Origin: Kitasatospora purpeofusca
Lineage (GTDB): Bacteria > Actinomycetota > Actinomycetes > Streptomycetales > Streptomycetaceae
Assembly (NCBI RefSeq): GCF_000718025.1
Contig: NZ_JODS01000003.1
Coordinates: forward strand, 1-64,000
DNA: 64,000 nucleotides
Reading direction: 5' to 3'
Under the pieces are notes generated by a model. The model ran no database searches. It saw only the letters and a list, made by a program, of their open reading frames with translations, and was not told where the DNA came from. Numbering within the stretch: position 1 is the first letter of the stretch; each line of letters opens with the position of its first letter. The position numbers and the translations under genes were made by a program. Below are positions 42,635-51,310 of this stretch, piece after piece.

Positions 42635-43007
42635 TCCGGATCGGTGTGCGCGGGGGACGGCCGGGTGCCGTCCCCCGCGCATCACAATGTGGAACCGGAT
42701 TCTCGATTCTGCCTCCGATCGGGTGATCCGAAGCCCCCCTAGGGGGGATAATCGATCCGGGAACAACGGACCCGAGACACCTCCGGACAGCGTGCAGAAA
42801 GCCGCAAAACCTCCCCTGACCTGGGACGACCTGGTCGCGGGTGCGGCCGGTGCGCGCCACGTCACACTGACGACGTACCGTCCAGCGGCAGAAACAGGTA
42901 CCGTTAATGCTCCAAGGGACGGTCCTCCCCATTCGGGCAGGCCGCTCTTGATCATGAACACGTGTCAGACTCGGGGCCGTGAGCCCCATCGTTGAGGGGG
43001 TCGACCC
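42635..43007. other. Spacer before the DUF3073 gene
   Basis: No gene. Besides the dehydrogenase terminator it has a perfect CCCCCCT-AGGGGGG palindrome (42734-42747) followed by GATAAT, and a GGTACCGTTAAT element near 42896, which may belong to the DUF3073 promoter. Confidence 0.6.
42647..42681 (+). terminator. Terminator of the branched-chain dehydrogenase gene
   Basis: A perfect 15-base stem (42647-42661 with 42667-42681) and five-base loop begin 13 bases after the stop. Confidence 0.9.
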
Positions 43008-43268
43008 ATGGGGCGCGGCCGGGCCAAGGCCAAGCAGACGAAGGTCGCCCGCGAGCTGAAGTACAACAGCGGCGGGTTCGACGCCAATCGTCTCTCCAGC
43101 GAGCTGGGCGTATCGCCCTCCACCTCCCCGATCGAGCCGGAGCCGATCGAGGAGGACGAGGAGGACGACGATCCCTACGCGGAGTACGCGGCTCGTTACG
43201 CCGATGACGACGAGGACGACGACGCCGAGTCGGGTACCGGGCCCTCCCAGGCCCGCCGTCGCGCGTAG
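43008..43268 (+). CDS. DUF3073 family small acidic protein
   Basis: An 86-residue protein with a basic N-terminus (MGRGRAKAKQTKVARELKYN), a short conserved core and a very acidic second half of Asp/Glu runs. This is the DUF3073 architecture, conserved in streptomycetes between the branched-chain dehydrogenase and purM. Function unknown; the charge split suggests a nucleic-acid- or ribosome-associated role. ATG 43008 follows TTGAGGGGG. Confidence 0.93.
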   Translation: MGRGRAKAKQTKVARELKYNSGGFDANRLSSELGVSPSTSPIEPEPIEEDEEDDDPYAEYAARYADDDEDDDAESGTGPSQARRRA

Positions 43269-43460
43269 TCTCCCAGTCTGACCGGACCGGCCAGGTGCCC
43301 AGTGCGCCAGGCCGGTCTTTCGGCGTTCCCGCACCCTCCCGGGCGGCCCCGCGGCCGCCTTCGGGGCGACCTGCCCGGAGCCGGTGGTCCGGCCCGGCAG
43401 CCCGCGCGGAGGCCCCTCCCGAGGACACTGCCCCAAGCCCCGCCCGAGGACCCTGTGCGA

Positions 43461-43491
43461 AGGCCCCGCCGGCCGACTGCCGACGGGGCCT
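43461..43491. terminator. Terminator between convergent DUF3073 and purM genes
   Basis: A 13-base stem with one mismatch (43461-43473 with 43479-43491) and five-base loop lies 24 bases beyond the purM stop. Confidence 0.8.
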
Positions 43492-43514
43492 CCCCGCGTT
43501 CACGTGCGCCGTGC

Positions 43515-44600
43515 TCAGCCGGCCACGAAGCCCTCGTAGGCGTTGTAGAGGGCCGCGCCGTCCGTGTGCTCGGCGGTGCGGTCGACGATGTCGCCCAGCA
43601 CCCAGGACTCCACGCCGCGGTCCTCCAGGACCGACAGCACGGTGTCCACCGAGTGCGCCGGGACGACCGCGACCATGCCGACGCCCATGTTGAGCGTCTT
43701 CTCGATCTCCAGGGTGGCCACCTTGCCGACCTCGGCGACGGTCCGGAAGACCGGCAGCGGGGTCCAGGTGCCGCGGTCCAGGCGGGCGTGCAGCCCGGCC
43801 GGGATCACCCGGGCCAGGTTGGCCGCCAGGCCGCCACCGGTGACGTGCGAGAAGGCGTGCACCTCGGCGGCCCGGATCAGCGCCAGGCAGTCCAGCGAGT
43901 AGATCCGGGTCGGCTCCAGCAGCTCCTCGCCGAGGGTGCGGCCGAACTCCTCGACCTTGCGGTCGAGCTTCCAGCCGGCCTGGTTCAGCAGCACGTGGCG
44001 GACCAGCGAGTAGCCGTTGGAGTGCAGGCCGGAGGCGGCCATCGCGATGACCACGTCACCGGCCCGGACGCGCTCGGCGCCCAGCAGCGCGTCCGCCTCG
44101 ACCACACCGGTGCCGGCGCCCGCGACGTCGTACTCGTCCGGCCCGAGCAGGCCCGGGTGCTCGGCGGTCTCGCCGCCGACCAGGGCGCAGCCGGCCAGGG
44201 CGCAGCCCTCGGCGATGCCCTTGACGATCGCGGCGACCCGCTCCGGGACGACCTTGCCGACGCAGATGTAGTCGGTCATGAACAGCGGCTCGGCGCCGCA
44301 GACCACGATGTCGTCGACGACCATGCCGACCAGGTCGTGGCCGATCGTGTCGTGCTTGTCCATGGCGGCCGCGATGGCCACCTTGGTCCCCACCCCGTCG
44401 GTCGCCGAGGCCAGCAGCGGCCGCTCGTAGTTCTTGAAGGCGGAGACGTCGAAGAGGCCGGCGAAGCCGCCGAGACCGCCGACGACCTCGGGGCGGTTGG
44501 CCTTCTTCACCCACTGCTTCATGAGCTCGACGGCGCGGTCGCCCGCCTCGATGTCGACGCCGGCGGCGGCGTAGGTGGCACCGTTCTGGTCGGTAGTCAC
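43515..44600 (-). CDS. purM: Phosphoribosylformylglycinamidine cyclo-ligase (AIR synthetase)
   Basis: A 361-residue PurM, which closes FGAM to aminoimidazole ribotide using ATP in purine synthesis. YAAAGVDIEAGDRAVELMK at the start, LLASATDGVGTK, GHDLVGMVVDD and the closing GVESWVLGDIVDR are diagnostic. GTG 44600 follows AAAGGG. It lies 80 bases after purF on the same strand, and the two are probably one operon. Confidence 0.97.
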   Translation of the reverse strand: MTTDQNGATYAAAGVDIEAGDRAVELMKQWVKKANRPEVVGGLGGFAGLFDVSAFKNYERPLLASATDGVGTKVAIAAAMDKHDTIGHDLVGMVVDDIVVCGAEPLFMTDYICVGKVVPERVAAIVKGIAEGCALAGCALVGGETAEHPGLLGPDEYDVAGAGTGVVEADALLGAERVRAGDVVIAMAASGLHSNGYSLVRHVLLNQAGWKLDRKVEEFGRTLGEELLEPTRIYSLDCLALIRAAEVHAFSHVTGGGLAANLARVIPAGLHARLDRGTWTPLPVFRTVAEVGKVATLEIEKTLNMGVGMVAVVPAHSVDTVLSVLEDRGVESWVLGDIVDRTAEHTDGAALYNAYEGFVAG

Positions 44601-44680
44601 TGCTGTGCGGCCCTTTCGGGTCTGTGGTGGGGGACGGAACAGCGGTGGGGTCCCGGATCGCGGGACCCCACCGAGGGTTC

Positions 44681-46264
44681 TTACGGGCGGCGCAGCGCGT
44701 CGGCCGCGCCCGCCCCGCCGAGCAGCGACTGGACGCCGTCCAGGTCGCTGCCGCTGGTCGGCTTGCCGCGGACCGCGGGGGCCTGCTGGCCGCCCTTGAT
44801 CTCGGCCTCCAGCAGGAGCTTGCCGAGCAGCGCCGGGTCGGGCAGCTCCATCGGGTACTCGCCGTCGAAGCAGGCCCGGCAGAGCCGGTCCTTCGGCTGC
44901 TTGGTGGCCTCGATCATGCCGTCGATCGAGATGTACGAGAGCGAGTCCGCGCCGAGGGTGCGGCCGATCTCCTCGATGGTCATGCCGTTGGCGATCAGCT
45001 CCGCGCGGGTCGCGAAGTCGATGCCGAAGAAGCACGGCCACTTGACCGGCGGGGAGGAGATCCGGATGTGGACCTCGGCCGCGCCCGCCTCGCGAAGCAT
45101 CTTCACCAGCGCGCGCTGGGTGTTGCCGCGGACGATCGAGTCGTCCACGACGACCAGCCGCTTGCCCTGGATGACCTCGCGCAGCGGGTTCAGCTTCAGC
45201 CGGATGCCGAGCTGGCGGATGGTCTGGCTGGGCTGGATGAAGGTGCGGCCCACGTAGGCGTTCTTCACCAGGCCGGAGCCGTAGGGAATCCCGCTGGCCT
45301 CGGCGTAGCCGATCGCGGCCGGGGTGCCGGACTCGGGCGTCGCTATCACCAGGTCGGCCTCGACCGGGGCCTCCTTGGCCAGGCGACGGCCCATCTCCAC
45401 GCGGGAGAGGTGCACGTTGCGGCCGGCGATGGAGGTGTCGGGGCGGGCGAGGTAGACGTACTCGAAGACGCAGCCCTTGGGCTTGGCCTCGGCGAACCGG
45501 GAGGTCCGCATGCCGTTCTCGTCGATGGCGATGAGCTCGCCGGGCTCGACCTCGCGGATGAAGGATGCGCCGCAGATGTCCAGCGCCGCCGTCTCGGAGG
45601 CGACGACCCAGCCGCGCTCCAGCCGGCCCAGGACCAGCGGGCGGATGCCCTGCGGGTCGCGGGCGGCGTAGAGCGTGTTCTCGTCCATGAAGACGAGCGA
45701 GAACGCGCCCTTGACCTTGGGCAGGACGACCTTGGCCGTCTCCTCGATGGAGAGGTCCGGGTGGCCGGCGAGCAGCGCGGTCACCAGGTCGGTGTCGTTG
45801 GTCGCGGCCGAGCGCCCGGAGCGGGAGACGTGCTCCTCGCCGGGGAGTTCGGCGACCATGGCCGCCAGTTCGGCGGTGTTCACCAGGTTTCCGTTGTGCC
45901 CGAGGGCCAGCGAACCGTGGACGGTCGCCCGGAAGGTCGGCTGGGCGTTCTCCCAGACCGAGGAACCGGTGGTCGAGTAGCGGGCGTGTCCGACGGCGAT
46001 ATGCCCGTGCAAGGACCCCAGGGAGGCCTCGTCGAAGACCTGGGAGACGAGTCCCATGTCCTTGAAGACGAGAATCTGGGAGCCATTGCTCACTGCGATG
46101 CCCGCGGATTCCTGACCGCGGTGCTGCAGGGCGTAAAGGCCGAAGAACGTGAGCTTGGCGACCTCCTCGCCGGGAGCCCAGACACCGAAGACGCCGCAAG
46201 CGTCCTGGGGGCCTTTCTCACCGGGAAGAAGATCGTGGTTGAGTCTTCCGTCACCACGTGGCAC
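44681..46264 (-). CDS. purF: Amidophosphoribosyltransferase (glutamine PRPP amidotransferase)
   Basis: A 527-residue PurF, the first committed step of purine synthesis. A 22-residue propeptide precedes the nucleophile Cys23 (DACGVFGVW), so the enzyme is self-processed. The PRPP loop VVVDDSIVRGNTQR is near 365, and Cys residues late in the protein (CFFGIDF, LCRACFDGEYP) fit the iron-sulphur form. It starts at GTG 46264 in the conserved sequence MPRGDGRLNHDLLPGEKGP. purM follows. Confidence 0.97.
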   Translation of the reverse strand: MPRGDGRLNHDLLPGEKGPQDACGVFGVWAPGEEVAKLTFFGLYALQHRGQESAGIAVSNGSQILVFKDMGLVSQVFDEASLGSLHGHIAVGHARYSTTGSSVWENAQPTFRATVHGSLALGHNGNLVNTAELAAMVAELPGEEHVSRSGRSAATNDTDLVTALLAGHPDLSIEETAKVVLPKVKGAFSLVFMDENTLYAARDPQGIRPLVLGRLERGWVVASETAALDICGASFIREVEPGELIAIDENGMRTSRFAEAKPKGCVFEYVYLARPDTSIAGRNVHLSRVEMGRRLAKEAPVEADLVIATPESGTPAAIGYAEASGIPYGSGLVKNAYVGRTFIQPSQTIRQLGIRLKLNPLREVIQGKRLVVVDDSIVRGNTQRALVKMLREAGAAEVHIRISSPPVKWPCFFGIDFATRAELIANGMTIEEIGRTLGADSLSYISIDGMIEATKQPKDRLCRACFDGEYPMELPDPALLGKLLLEAEIKGGQQAPAVRGKPTSGSDLDGVQSLLGGAGAADALRRP

Positions 46265-46557
46265 GCCTTCGAGTCTAGGACAGTCGGCCCGGCCTTCCGG
46301 ACCCCGGGCGGCCGCTGTCGCGCGGGCCGCTCCGGGTAACGCGCGTAGACAAAACCCCTTACCGGGCCCGGATTTCGGCGCACCCGAATTCGGCGGCGTC
46401 GCGCTTGCCCTTGTGGTTCGCGCCCGTTGGCGTGTTCCGCGGGCGGCGGGCGCTTCGCCCGGCGTTGGTCCGCCGTTCGCCCAACGTGAGCCTGCTCACC
46501 CGGCGCCGCGCGCCGCACGGACGGCCCAGGGGCGGGGCGGGGGTGACTCAGGGCCAG

Positions 46558-47520
46558 CTACGGGGTGTCCTGGGTGACGGGCAGCAGCAGGCCCCAGCAC
46601 CCGGCGTGGACCGTCCAGGTGCGGGCCCGCACCGGGCCGACCGCGCGGCCGTCCGCCTCGTAGCCGAAGCCCCGGCCCGCCACCGAGATGCTGGCCGCCC
46701 GGGCGCGCAGCAGGGCGCCCGGCGCGCGGACCACGATCTCCATCACGCCCTCGCCCGCGGCCGCGCCGGAGGGCAGGGTCACCTGGACCACCCGGACCGG
46801 CCGGTGGACGTCGGCGAGCAGCCGGCCGTCGGCCTCGACCCGCAGCCGGGCGCTGTGCTCGCCGCGGGCCGGCTCGATCCGCTCCGCCCGGCCGGAGGGC
46901 CCGCCCCGGCCCGTCCGGGTGCTCCCGCCGGCCCCACCCGCGTCCTCCGGCCCCGTGCGCACCCCGGTCGGCTCCGGGGTGAGTGCGGTCGCCTGCTCGG
47001 CCGCAGCCAGTTTCGCCCATAGCGAACGCCACCCGCCCGGACGGCCCACCGCACGCCGCGTCCCGCCGCCCGAGATCCGCACCCCGCCGAGCGCCACCCC
47101 GCCGCCGTCGTCGACCAGCAGGTCCAGCTTCCGGGCCGTCCCGGTCAGCACCGCGCGCGCCGCCGCGACCGGCGCGACCGGCACCCCGAGCGCCCGGGCC
47201 GCCGCCAGCTCCTCCGGCCGGCCGACCGGGACCAGGCCCACCGGGTCGGCGCCCAGCTCGCGTTGGCGGTACAGCGCCTGGAGCACCCGCTGCAGCGCGA
47301 GGTCGGAACCGATCACCACCGGTCGCCTCCGACCCCGGTGCGAAAGCACCCGATCGAGCTCGGAAGGCGTCTCCGGACAGGCCACCTTGACGTCCGTCCC
47401 ACCGGAGAGAACGTCCTTCGCGATCCGCACCGACTCCCCGTCGGACTGCCGGGCCGCCGGGTCGAGGAGCAGGAGAAGCGGCTCCGGGCCGCCGGTTGCG
47501 GGCGTGGACAGGGACGACAC
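46558..47520 (-). CDS. Diacylglycerol kinase catalytic-domain-like protein
   Basis: A 320-residue protein with the DAGK/NAD-kinase-like fold: LLLLDPAARQSDGE at the N-terminus, then HRGRRRPVVIGSDLALQRVL and DPVGLVPVG, a central variable linker (Gly/Ala/Arg-rich, about 195-225) and a C-terminal beta domain. Actinobacterial homologues lie beside purA. The usual glycine-rich GGDGT motif is not intact (GSDLALQ instead), so kinase activity is doubtful. GTG 47520 follows GAGGAAGGACC. It diverges from purA. Confidence 0.72.
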   Translation of the reverse strand: MSSLSTPATGGPEPLLLLLDPAARQSDGESVRIAKDVLSGGTDVKVACPETPSELDRVLSHRGRRRPVVIGSDLALQRVLQALYRQRELGADPVGLVPVGRPEELAAARALGVPVAPVAAARAVLTGTARKLDLLVDDGGGVALGGVRISGGGTRRAVGRPGGWRSLWAKLAAAEQATALTPEPTGVRTGPEDAGGAGGSTRTGRGGPSGRAERIEPARGEHSARLRVEADGRLLADVHRPVRVVQVTLPSGAAAGEGVMEIVVRAPGALLRARAASISVAGRGFGYEADGRAVGPVRARTWTVHAGCWGLLLPVTQDTP

Positions 47521-47555
47521 AACCGGTCCTTCCTCAGGTAATCTCTCGGTGCAAG

Positions 47556-47583
47556 AGCCCCTTGCGCTATTGCGCCAGGGGCT
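47556..47583 (+). promoter_or_regulatory. Hairpin in the purA leader
   Basis: A 12-base stem with one mismatch (47556-47567 with 47572-47583), loop TATT, sits 63 bases before purA, in a leader that diverges from the DAGK-like gene. It might be an attenuator or an operator for purine control; no anti-terminator partner is evident. Confidence 0.45.
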
Positions 47584-47646
47584 TCGTCTATCTCGGGGCA
47601 GACTGCGGCCTACGCAGGATGCCCCAACCGGAAGGGGTGTACGCCT

Positions 47647-48930
47647 GTGCCGGCACTCGTGCTCGTTGGCGCTCAGTGGGGAGACGAGGGCAAGGGGAAG
47701 GCGACCGACCTCCTCGGCGGCTCCGTCGACTACGTCGTTCGCTACCAGGGCGGCAACAACGCCGGTCACACGGTGGTCATCGGCGACCAGAAGTACGCGC
47801 TGCACCTCCTGCCTTCCGGCATCCTCAGCCCGAACGTCACGCCGGTCATCGGCAACGGCGTCGTGATCGACCCGGGCGTGCTGCTCTCCGAGCTCAGCGG
47901 GCTCGACGAGCGCGGCATCGACACCTCCAAGCTGCTGATCTCGGGCAACGCCCACCTGATCACGCCGTACCACCGCACCCTGGACAAGGTCACCGAGCGC
48001 TTCCTCGGCAAGCGCCGGATCGGCACCACCGGCCGCGGCATCGGCCCGACCTACGCGGACAAGATCAACCGCGTCGGCATCCGGGTGCAGGACCTCTTCG
48101 ACGAGTCGATCCTGATCCAGAAGGTCGAAGCGGCGCTGCACGACAAGAACCAGCTGCTGGTCAAGCTCTACAACCGCCGCGCCATCCCGGCCGACCTGGT
48201 GGTCCAGGAGTACCTCGGCTACGCCGAGAAGCTCCGCCCGTTCCTGGCCGACACCACGCTCGTCCTGGACGAGGCGCTGAAGGCGAACAAGGTCGTCCTG
48301 CTGGAGGGCGGCCAGGGCACCCTGCTGGACGTCGACCACGGCACGTACCCGTTCGTCACCTCGTCGAACCCGACCGCCGGCGGTGCCTGCACCGGTGCCG
48401 GCATCGGCCCGACGAAGATCGACCGGGTCATCGGCATCCTGAAGGCGTACACCACCCGCGTCGGCTCGGGCCCGTTCCCGACCGAGCTGCTCGACGCGGA
48501 CGGCGAGGCGCTGCGCCGGATCGGCGGCGAGCGCGGTGTCACCACCGGCCGTGACCGCCGCTGCGGCTGGTTCGACGCGGTGATCGCCCGCTACGCGACC
48601 CGGGTCAACGGCCTCACCGACTTCTTCCTCACCAAGCTGGACGTGCTGACCGGCTGGGAGCAGATCCCGGTCTGCGTCGCGTACGAGATCGACGGCAAGC
48701 GCGTCGAGGAGCTGCCGTACAACCAGTCGGACTTCCACCACGCGAAGCCGATCTACGAGAACCTCCCCGGCTGGACCGAGGACATCAGCGGGGCGAAGAC
48801 CTTCGCCGAGCTGCCGAAGAACGCCCAGGCGTACGTGAAGGCGCTGGAGGAGATGTCGGGCGCCCCGATCTCCGCCATCGGCGTCGGCCCGGGCCGGTAC
48901 GAGACGATCCAGATCAACTCGTTCGTCTAG
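47647..48930 (+). CDS. purA: Adenylosuccinate synthetase
   Basis: A 427-residue PurA, joining IMP and aspartate with GTP on the way to AMP. The P-loop-like GDEGKGK is at 12-18, followed by GGNNAGHT, TGRGIGPTY, QGTLLDVDHGTYPFVTSSNP and TTGRDRRCGWFD, all diagnostic. It starts at GTG 47647 and ends at a strong hairpin. It is monocistronic. Confidence 0.98.
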   Translation: MPALVLVGAQWGDEGKGKATDLLGGSVDYVVRYQGGNNAGHTVVIGDQKYALHLLPSGILSPNVTPVIGNGVVIDPGVLLSELSGLDERGIDTSKLLISGNAHLITPYHRTLDKVTERFLGKRRIGTTGRGIGPTYADKINRVGIRVQDLFDESILIQKVEAALHDKNQLLVKLYNRRAIPADLVVQEYLGYAEKLRPFLADTTLVLDEALKANKVVLLEGGQGTLLDVDHGTYPFVTSSNPTAGGACTGAGIGPTKIDRVIGILKAYTTRVGSGPFPTELLDADGEALRRIGGERGVTTGRDRRCGWFDAVIARYATRVNGLTDFFLTKLDVLTGWEQIPVCVAYEIDGKRVEELPYNQSDFHHAKPIYENLPGWTEDISGAKTFAELPKNAQAYVKALEEMSGAPISAIGVGPGRYETIQINSFV

Positions 48931-48958
48931 GCCTCACGGCTGGGCCTCACGGCTTCCC

Positions 48959-48996
48959 GAGCAGGGCCCCGCGGGTTCTCCCGCGGGGCCCTGCTC
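48959..48996 (+). terminator. Terminator of purA
   Basis: A perfect 17-base stem (48959-48975 with 48980-48996), loop TTCT, followed by a short T-rich stretch. Confidence 0.94.
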
Positions 48997-49011
48997 TTGG
49001 TCTCGGATGTT

Positions 49012-49045
49012 TGCACTAAGGCAATAATCCATTGCATCTAGTGCA
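49012..49045. promoter_or_regulatory. Nested inverted repeats upstream of the GNAT gene
   Basis: TGCACTA (49012-49018) pairs with TAGTGCA (49039-49045), and inside it GCAAT (49021-49025) pairs with ATTGC (49031-49035). It lies 22 bases before the GNAT start in otherwise GC-rich sequence and looks like an operator. No regulator gene adjoins it on the left. Confidence 0.6.
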
Positions 49046-49066
49046 GTCACGCGTTACCTTTCGATC

Positions 49067-49669
49067 ATGACCGCGAAGCTTCCCTCCCCCACCACCCTCA
49101 CCGGCCGCCACGTCCGACTGGAGCCGCTGGACCGCCGCCACCTGTCCGACCTGTGGGCCACCGTCGGCCCGGACCCCGAGGTGTGGCGCTGGGTCCCGTT
49201 CAGCGCGCCCACGTCGGAGGAGGAGTTGGGCGCGATGCTGGACGTCCGCCTCGGCGAGGTGGCGGCCGGGAGCGCGGTGAAGTTCGCCGTGATCGAGCTC
49301 GCGAGCGGGCGGGCAATCGGCGTCACCGGCTACTACGCGTTCCACGCGGGGGACGAGCTCGTCGAGATCGGCGGCACCTGGTACGCGCGGTCCGTGTGGC
49401 GCACCGCCGTCAACACCGAGTCGAAGCTGCTGCTGCTCACCCACGCCTTCGACGACCTGGGCATGGGCCGGGTGTTCTGGAAGACCGACGCGCTCAACGA
49501 CCGCTCGCGCAACGCGATCCAGCGGCTGGGCGCGCAGTTCGAGGGCGTCCACCGGCGCGAGAAGCGGCGCGCCACCGGCGTGTGGCGGGACACCGCGTAC
49601 TTCTCGATGCTGCGCGAGGAGTGGTCGGCCGCGAAGGGCCGGCTGGAGCAGCGGCTCGCCGCGGGCTGA
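49067..49669 (+). CDS. GNAT-family N-acetyltransferase (RimJ/RimL-like)
   Basis: A 200-residue acetyltransferase of the acetyltransf_3 (RimJ/RimL) type. It begins LTGRHVRLEPLDRRHLSDLW; the conserved middle IGVTGYYAFHAGDELVEIGGTWYA and C-terminal KTDALNDRSRNAIQRLGAQF are typical, the latter close to the acetyl-CoA site. The substrate may be a protein N-terminus or a small amine. ATG 49067 is clear. It converges with the 45-codon gene, only three bases apart at the stops. Confidence 0.92.
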   Translation: MTAKLPSPTTLTGRHVRLEPLDRRHLSDLWATVGPDPEVWRWVPFSAPTSEEELGAMLDVRLGEVAAGSAVKFAVIELASGRAIGVTGYYAFHAGDELVEIGGTWYARSVWRTAVNTESKLLLLTHAFDDLGMGRVFWKTDALNDRSRNAIQRLGAQFEGVHRREKRRATGVWRDTAYFSMLREEWSAAKGRLEQRLAAG

Positions 49670-49672
49670 GCG

Positions 49673-49810
49673 CTAGGGTGCGTCCTCCCGCGGCGCCAAG
49701 TCCCCGCCGCCGGTGCGTCGTTCCCTCGGCTGACGGGTCGCGATGATCTGCGCCACCACCCCGACGAAGACCACCGACACCAACAGTCCCGTCAGCAACA
49801 CCACGGCCAT
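49673..49810 (-). CDS. Small single-pass membrane protein, coupled to the ATP-binding protein
   Basis: A 45-residue reading frame found by reading the spacer between the GNAT and ATP-binding genes. The first 24 residues (MAVVLLTGLLVSVVFVGVVA onward) form one hydrophobic helix, followed by a charged tail rich in Arg and Gly. Its ATG shares a base with the ATP-binding gene's TGA (TGATG), so it is translationally coupled. It ends just before the GNAT stop on the other strand. It has no family I recognise; a membrane anchor or small regulator of the locus is possible. Confidence 0.6.
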   Translation of the reverse strand: MAVVLLTGLLVSVVFVGVVAQIIATRQPRERRTGGGDLAPREDAP

Positions 49811-50226
49811 CAGCGATCGACCGCCGCCACGGCCCAGACCGCCTTGCCGCACACCCCGATGAGTTCCACACCCCAGTCATCGGCCAAAGCGGCGACGAGG
49901 TCAAGCCCCCGCCCACACGTTCGAGCCACATCCGGCTCGGGCCTGGCGGGCGCGGTGGTCGATCCGTCGGTGACCGCGATGTAGAGGCGCCCGCACCGGA
50001 GTTCGAGCGTGACGCTGGGTGCCCCGTCGCCGTGGAGCAGGGCGTTCGCGAGGAGTTCGGAGAGGATCAGGCAGGGTCCGTCCGGATCGGCGCCGGTCGC
50101 CGTCAGCATGTCCCGCAACAGCCGCCGCACCACCCCCACCGTTTCGAGGCTCGCGGGCGGGAAGAGATCGACCCGAAATTCGCGGTCGGGGTCGGCGTCG
50201 AGAGGGCGCAGGAGTGGAAGCAACAT
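49810..50226 (-). CDS. ATP-binding anti-sigma-like protein (RsbW/HATPase_c_2 family)
   Basis: A 138-residue GHKL-fold protein with N box LILSELLANALLHG and G box GRGLDLVAALADDWGVE, typical of the short HATPase proteins linked to XRE and DUF397 genes in streptomycetes (the whiJ/abaA type locus). These may act as anti-sigma or kinase-like regulators of development and antibiotic production. ATG 50226 is preferred because GGAG lies 7-10 bases upstream; the longer frame begins at TTG. It diverges from the XRE gene. Confidence 0.85.
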   Translation of the reverse strand: MLLPLLRPLDADPDREFRVDLFPPASLETVGVVRRLLRDMLTATGADPDGPCLILSELLANALLHGDGAPSVTLELRCGRLYIAVTDGSTTAPARPEPDVARTCGRGLDLVAALADDWGVELIGVCGKAVWAVAAVDR

Positions 50227-50306
50227 CGACTGTCTCCAGTCCAGTTGAGAGAAACTGATCAACCATCAGTGACCAGTGCACTACTCAAGGTAGGCTCAGG
50301 CCTTCA

Positions 50307-50315
50307 TTAGTGCAA
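50307..50315. promoter_or_regulatory. TTAGTGCAA motif between the divergent ATP-binding and XRE genes
   Basis: TTAGTGCAA here matches, in reverse orientation, the TTGCACTAA at 49011-49019, and AGTGCACT lies at 50275-50282. All are in the same locus, so they may be sites for the XRE regulator. Confidence 0.45.
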
Positions 50316-50411
50316 CCACACGAATGGGTGATCCTGCGGATCTGCCCTCAGCGGCTGGCGCGGACCCACCCGTGCGCGCAACACTGCCGGTGCCACGGGA
50401 AGGAATGGACT

Positions 50412-51308
50412 TTGGCCCTGCGAGCGCACATCAGCGAGCGGCAGCGACGGTACGGCACCGAGATCCGCCGACTCCGACTGGATGCCGATGTGCCGGTCCA
50501 GGTCGCGGCAGCCCACATTGGGATCCGTGGTCCCCAGCTGAACCACATCGAAGCCGCCCGCACCGGCCTCGACGAGGAACGCTTGCGATCGCTCGCAGCC
50601 TTTTATGGCTGCACGGATGAGGAGTTTCTCCGCACACTCGCCGCTATCGGAGCCAGCGACGGCAAGGGCTGGTGGAGCCGGCACAAGCGGAAGGTCCCCG
50701 ACTTCGCCCTCGACCTGGCCGAGCTCGAACACTGGGCCACGGCGGCCTACCTCAATTACGAGACCTTCCTCATTCCGGGCATGCTCCAGACCGAGGACTA
50801 CATGCGCCAGCTGTTCGGGACCGGCGAGACCCCGCTCTCGCCCGAGGAGATCGCCAACACGGTCCGTTTCCGTCTCGAACGCCAGCAGATCCTCGACACC
50901 TCGACCGTGTTCCACTTCGTGGTCCACGAGGCCGCACTACTGATGGCGTTCGCCGGGCGCCATGTCATGCGGAACCAGCTGGCCCACCTCTTGGCCGTGG
51001 CGGAGAAACCCAACGTCACGGTCCAGGTCTTCCCGTTCAGCGTCAGGGCGACGCCGCCGTACAGCGGTCCTTTCCTCATCACCGAACCGGCCGCACGCAC
51101 CCTCTCGACCGTGCTCATCGACACGCCAGGAGTTCCGATCTCCTACGCCCAACCCGAGACGGTCAACACCTTCCGGGGTCGTTTCGACGCCCTCAGCCGA
51201 CTCGCGCTGGGCCCCGGGAGCGCGGGCACGTCCGCGCTCCCGGACTCCGAACGGGATTCCTGGGGAGTGATCCAACACATCAAGCACGGACTGGAATTGG
51301 AAAGGTAG
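50412..51308 (+). CDS. XRE-family regulator with DUF5753-type C-terminus (WhiJ-like)
   Basis: A 298-residue regulator. The N-terminal helix-turn-helix (EIRRLRLDADVPVQVAAAHIG and IRGPQLNHIEAARTGL) occupies about residues 12-65; the remainder is the DUF5753 ligand-like domain with LIPGMLQTEDYMRQLF and VTVQVFPFSV segments. It is the whiJ class, which in Streptomyces works with DUF397 partners. TTG 50412 is preferred because GGAAGGAA precedes it; an in-frame ATG at 50310 would add a Cys-rich tail that looks non-coding. The DUF397 gene starts two bases after its stop. Confidence 0.9.
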   Translation: MALRAHISERQRRYGTEIRRLRLDADVPVQVAAAHIGIRGPQLNHIEAARTGLDEERLRSLAAFYGCTDEEFLRTLAAIGASDGKGWWSRHKRKVPDFALDLAELEHWATAAYLNYETFLIPGMLQTEDYMRQLFGTGETPLSPEEIANTVRFRLERQQILDTSTVFHFVVHEAALLMAFAGRHVMRNQLAHLLAVAEKPNVTVQVFPFSVRATPPYSGPFLITEPAARTLSTVLIDTPGVPISYAQPETVNTFRGRFDALSRLALGPGSAGTSALPDSERDSWGVIQHIKHGLELER

Positions 51309-51310
51309 TC

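Noticed and set aside
46558..48741. Minus-strand frame running from within purA through to the DAGK-like end
   Set aside because: Only the part from 47520 leftward has good composition, a ribosome site and a fold; the rest is antisense to purA.
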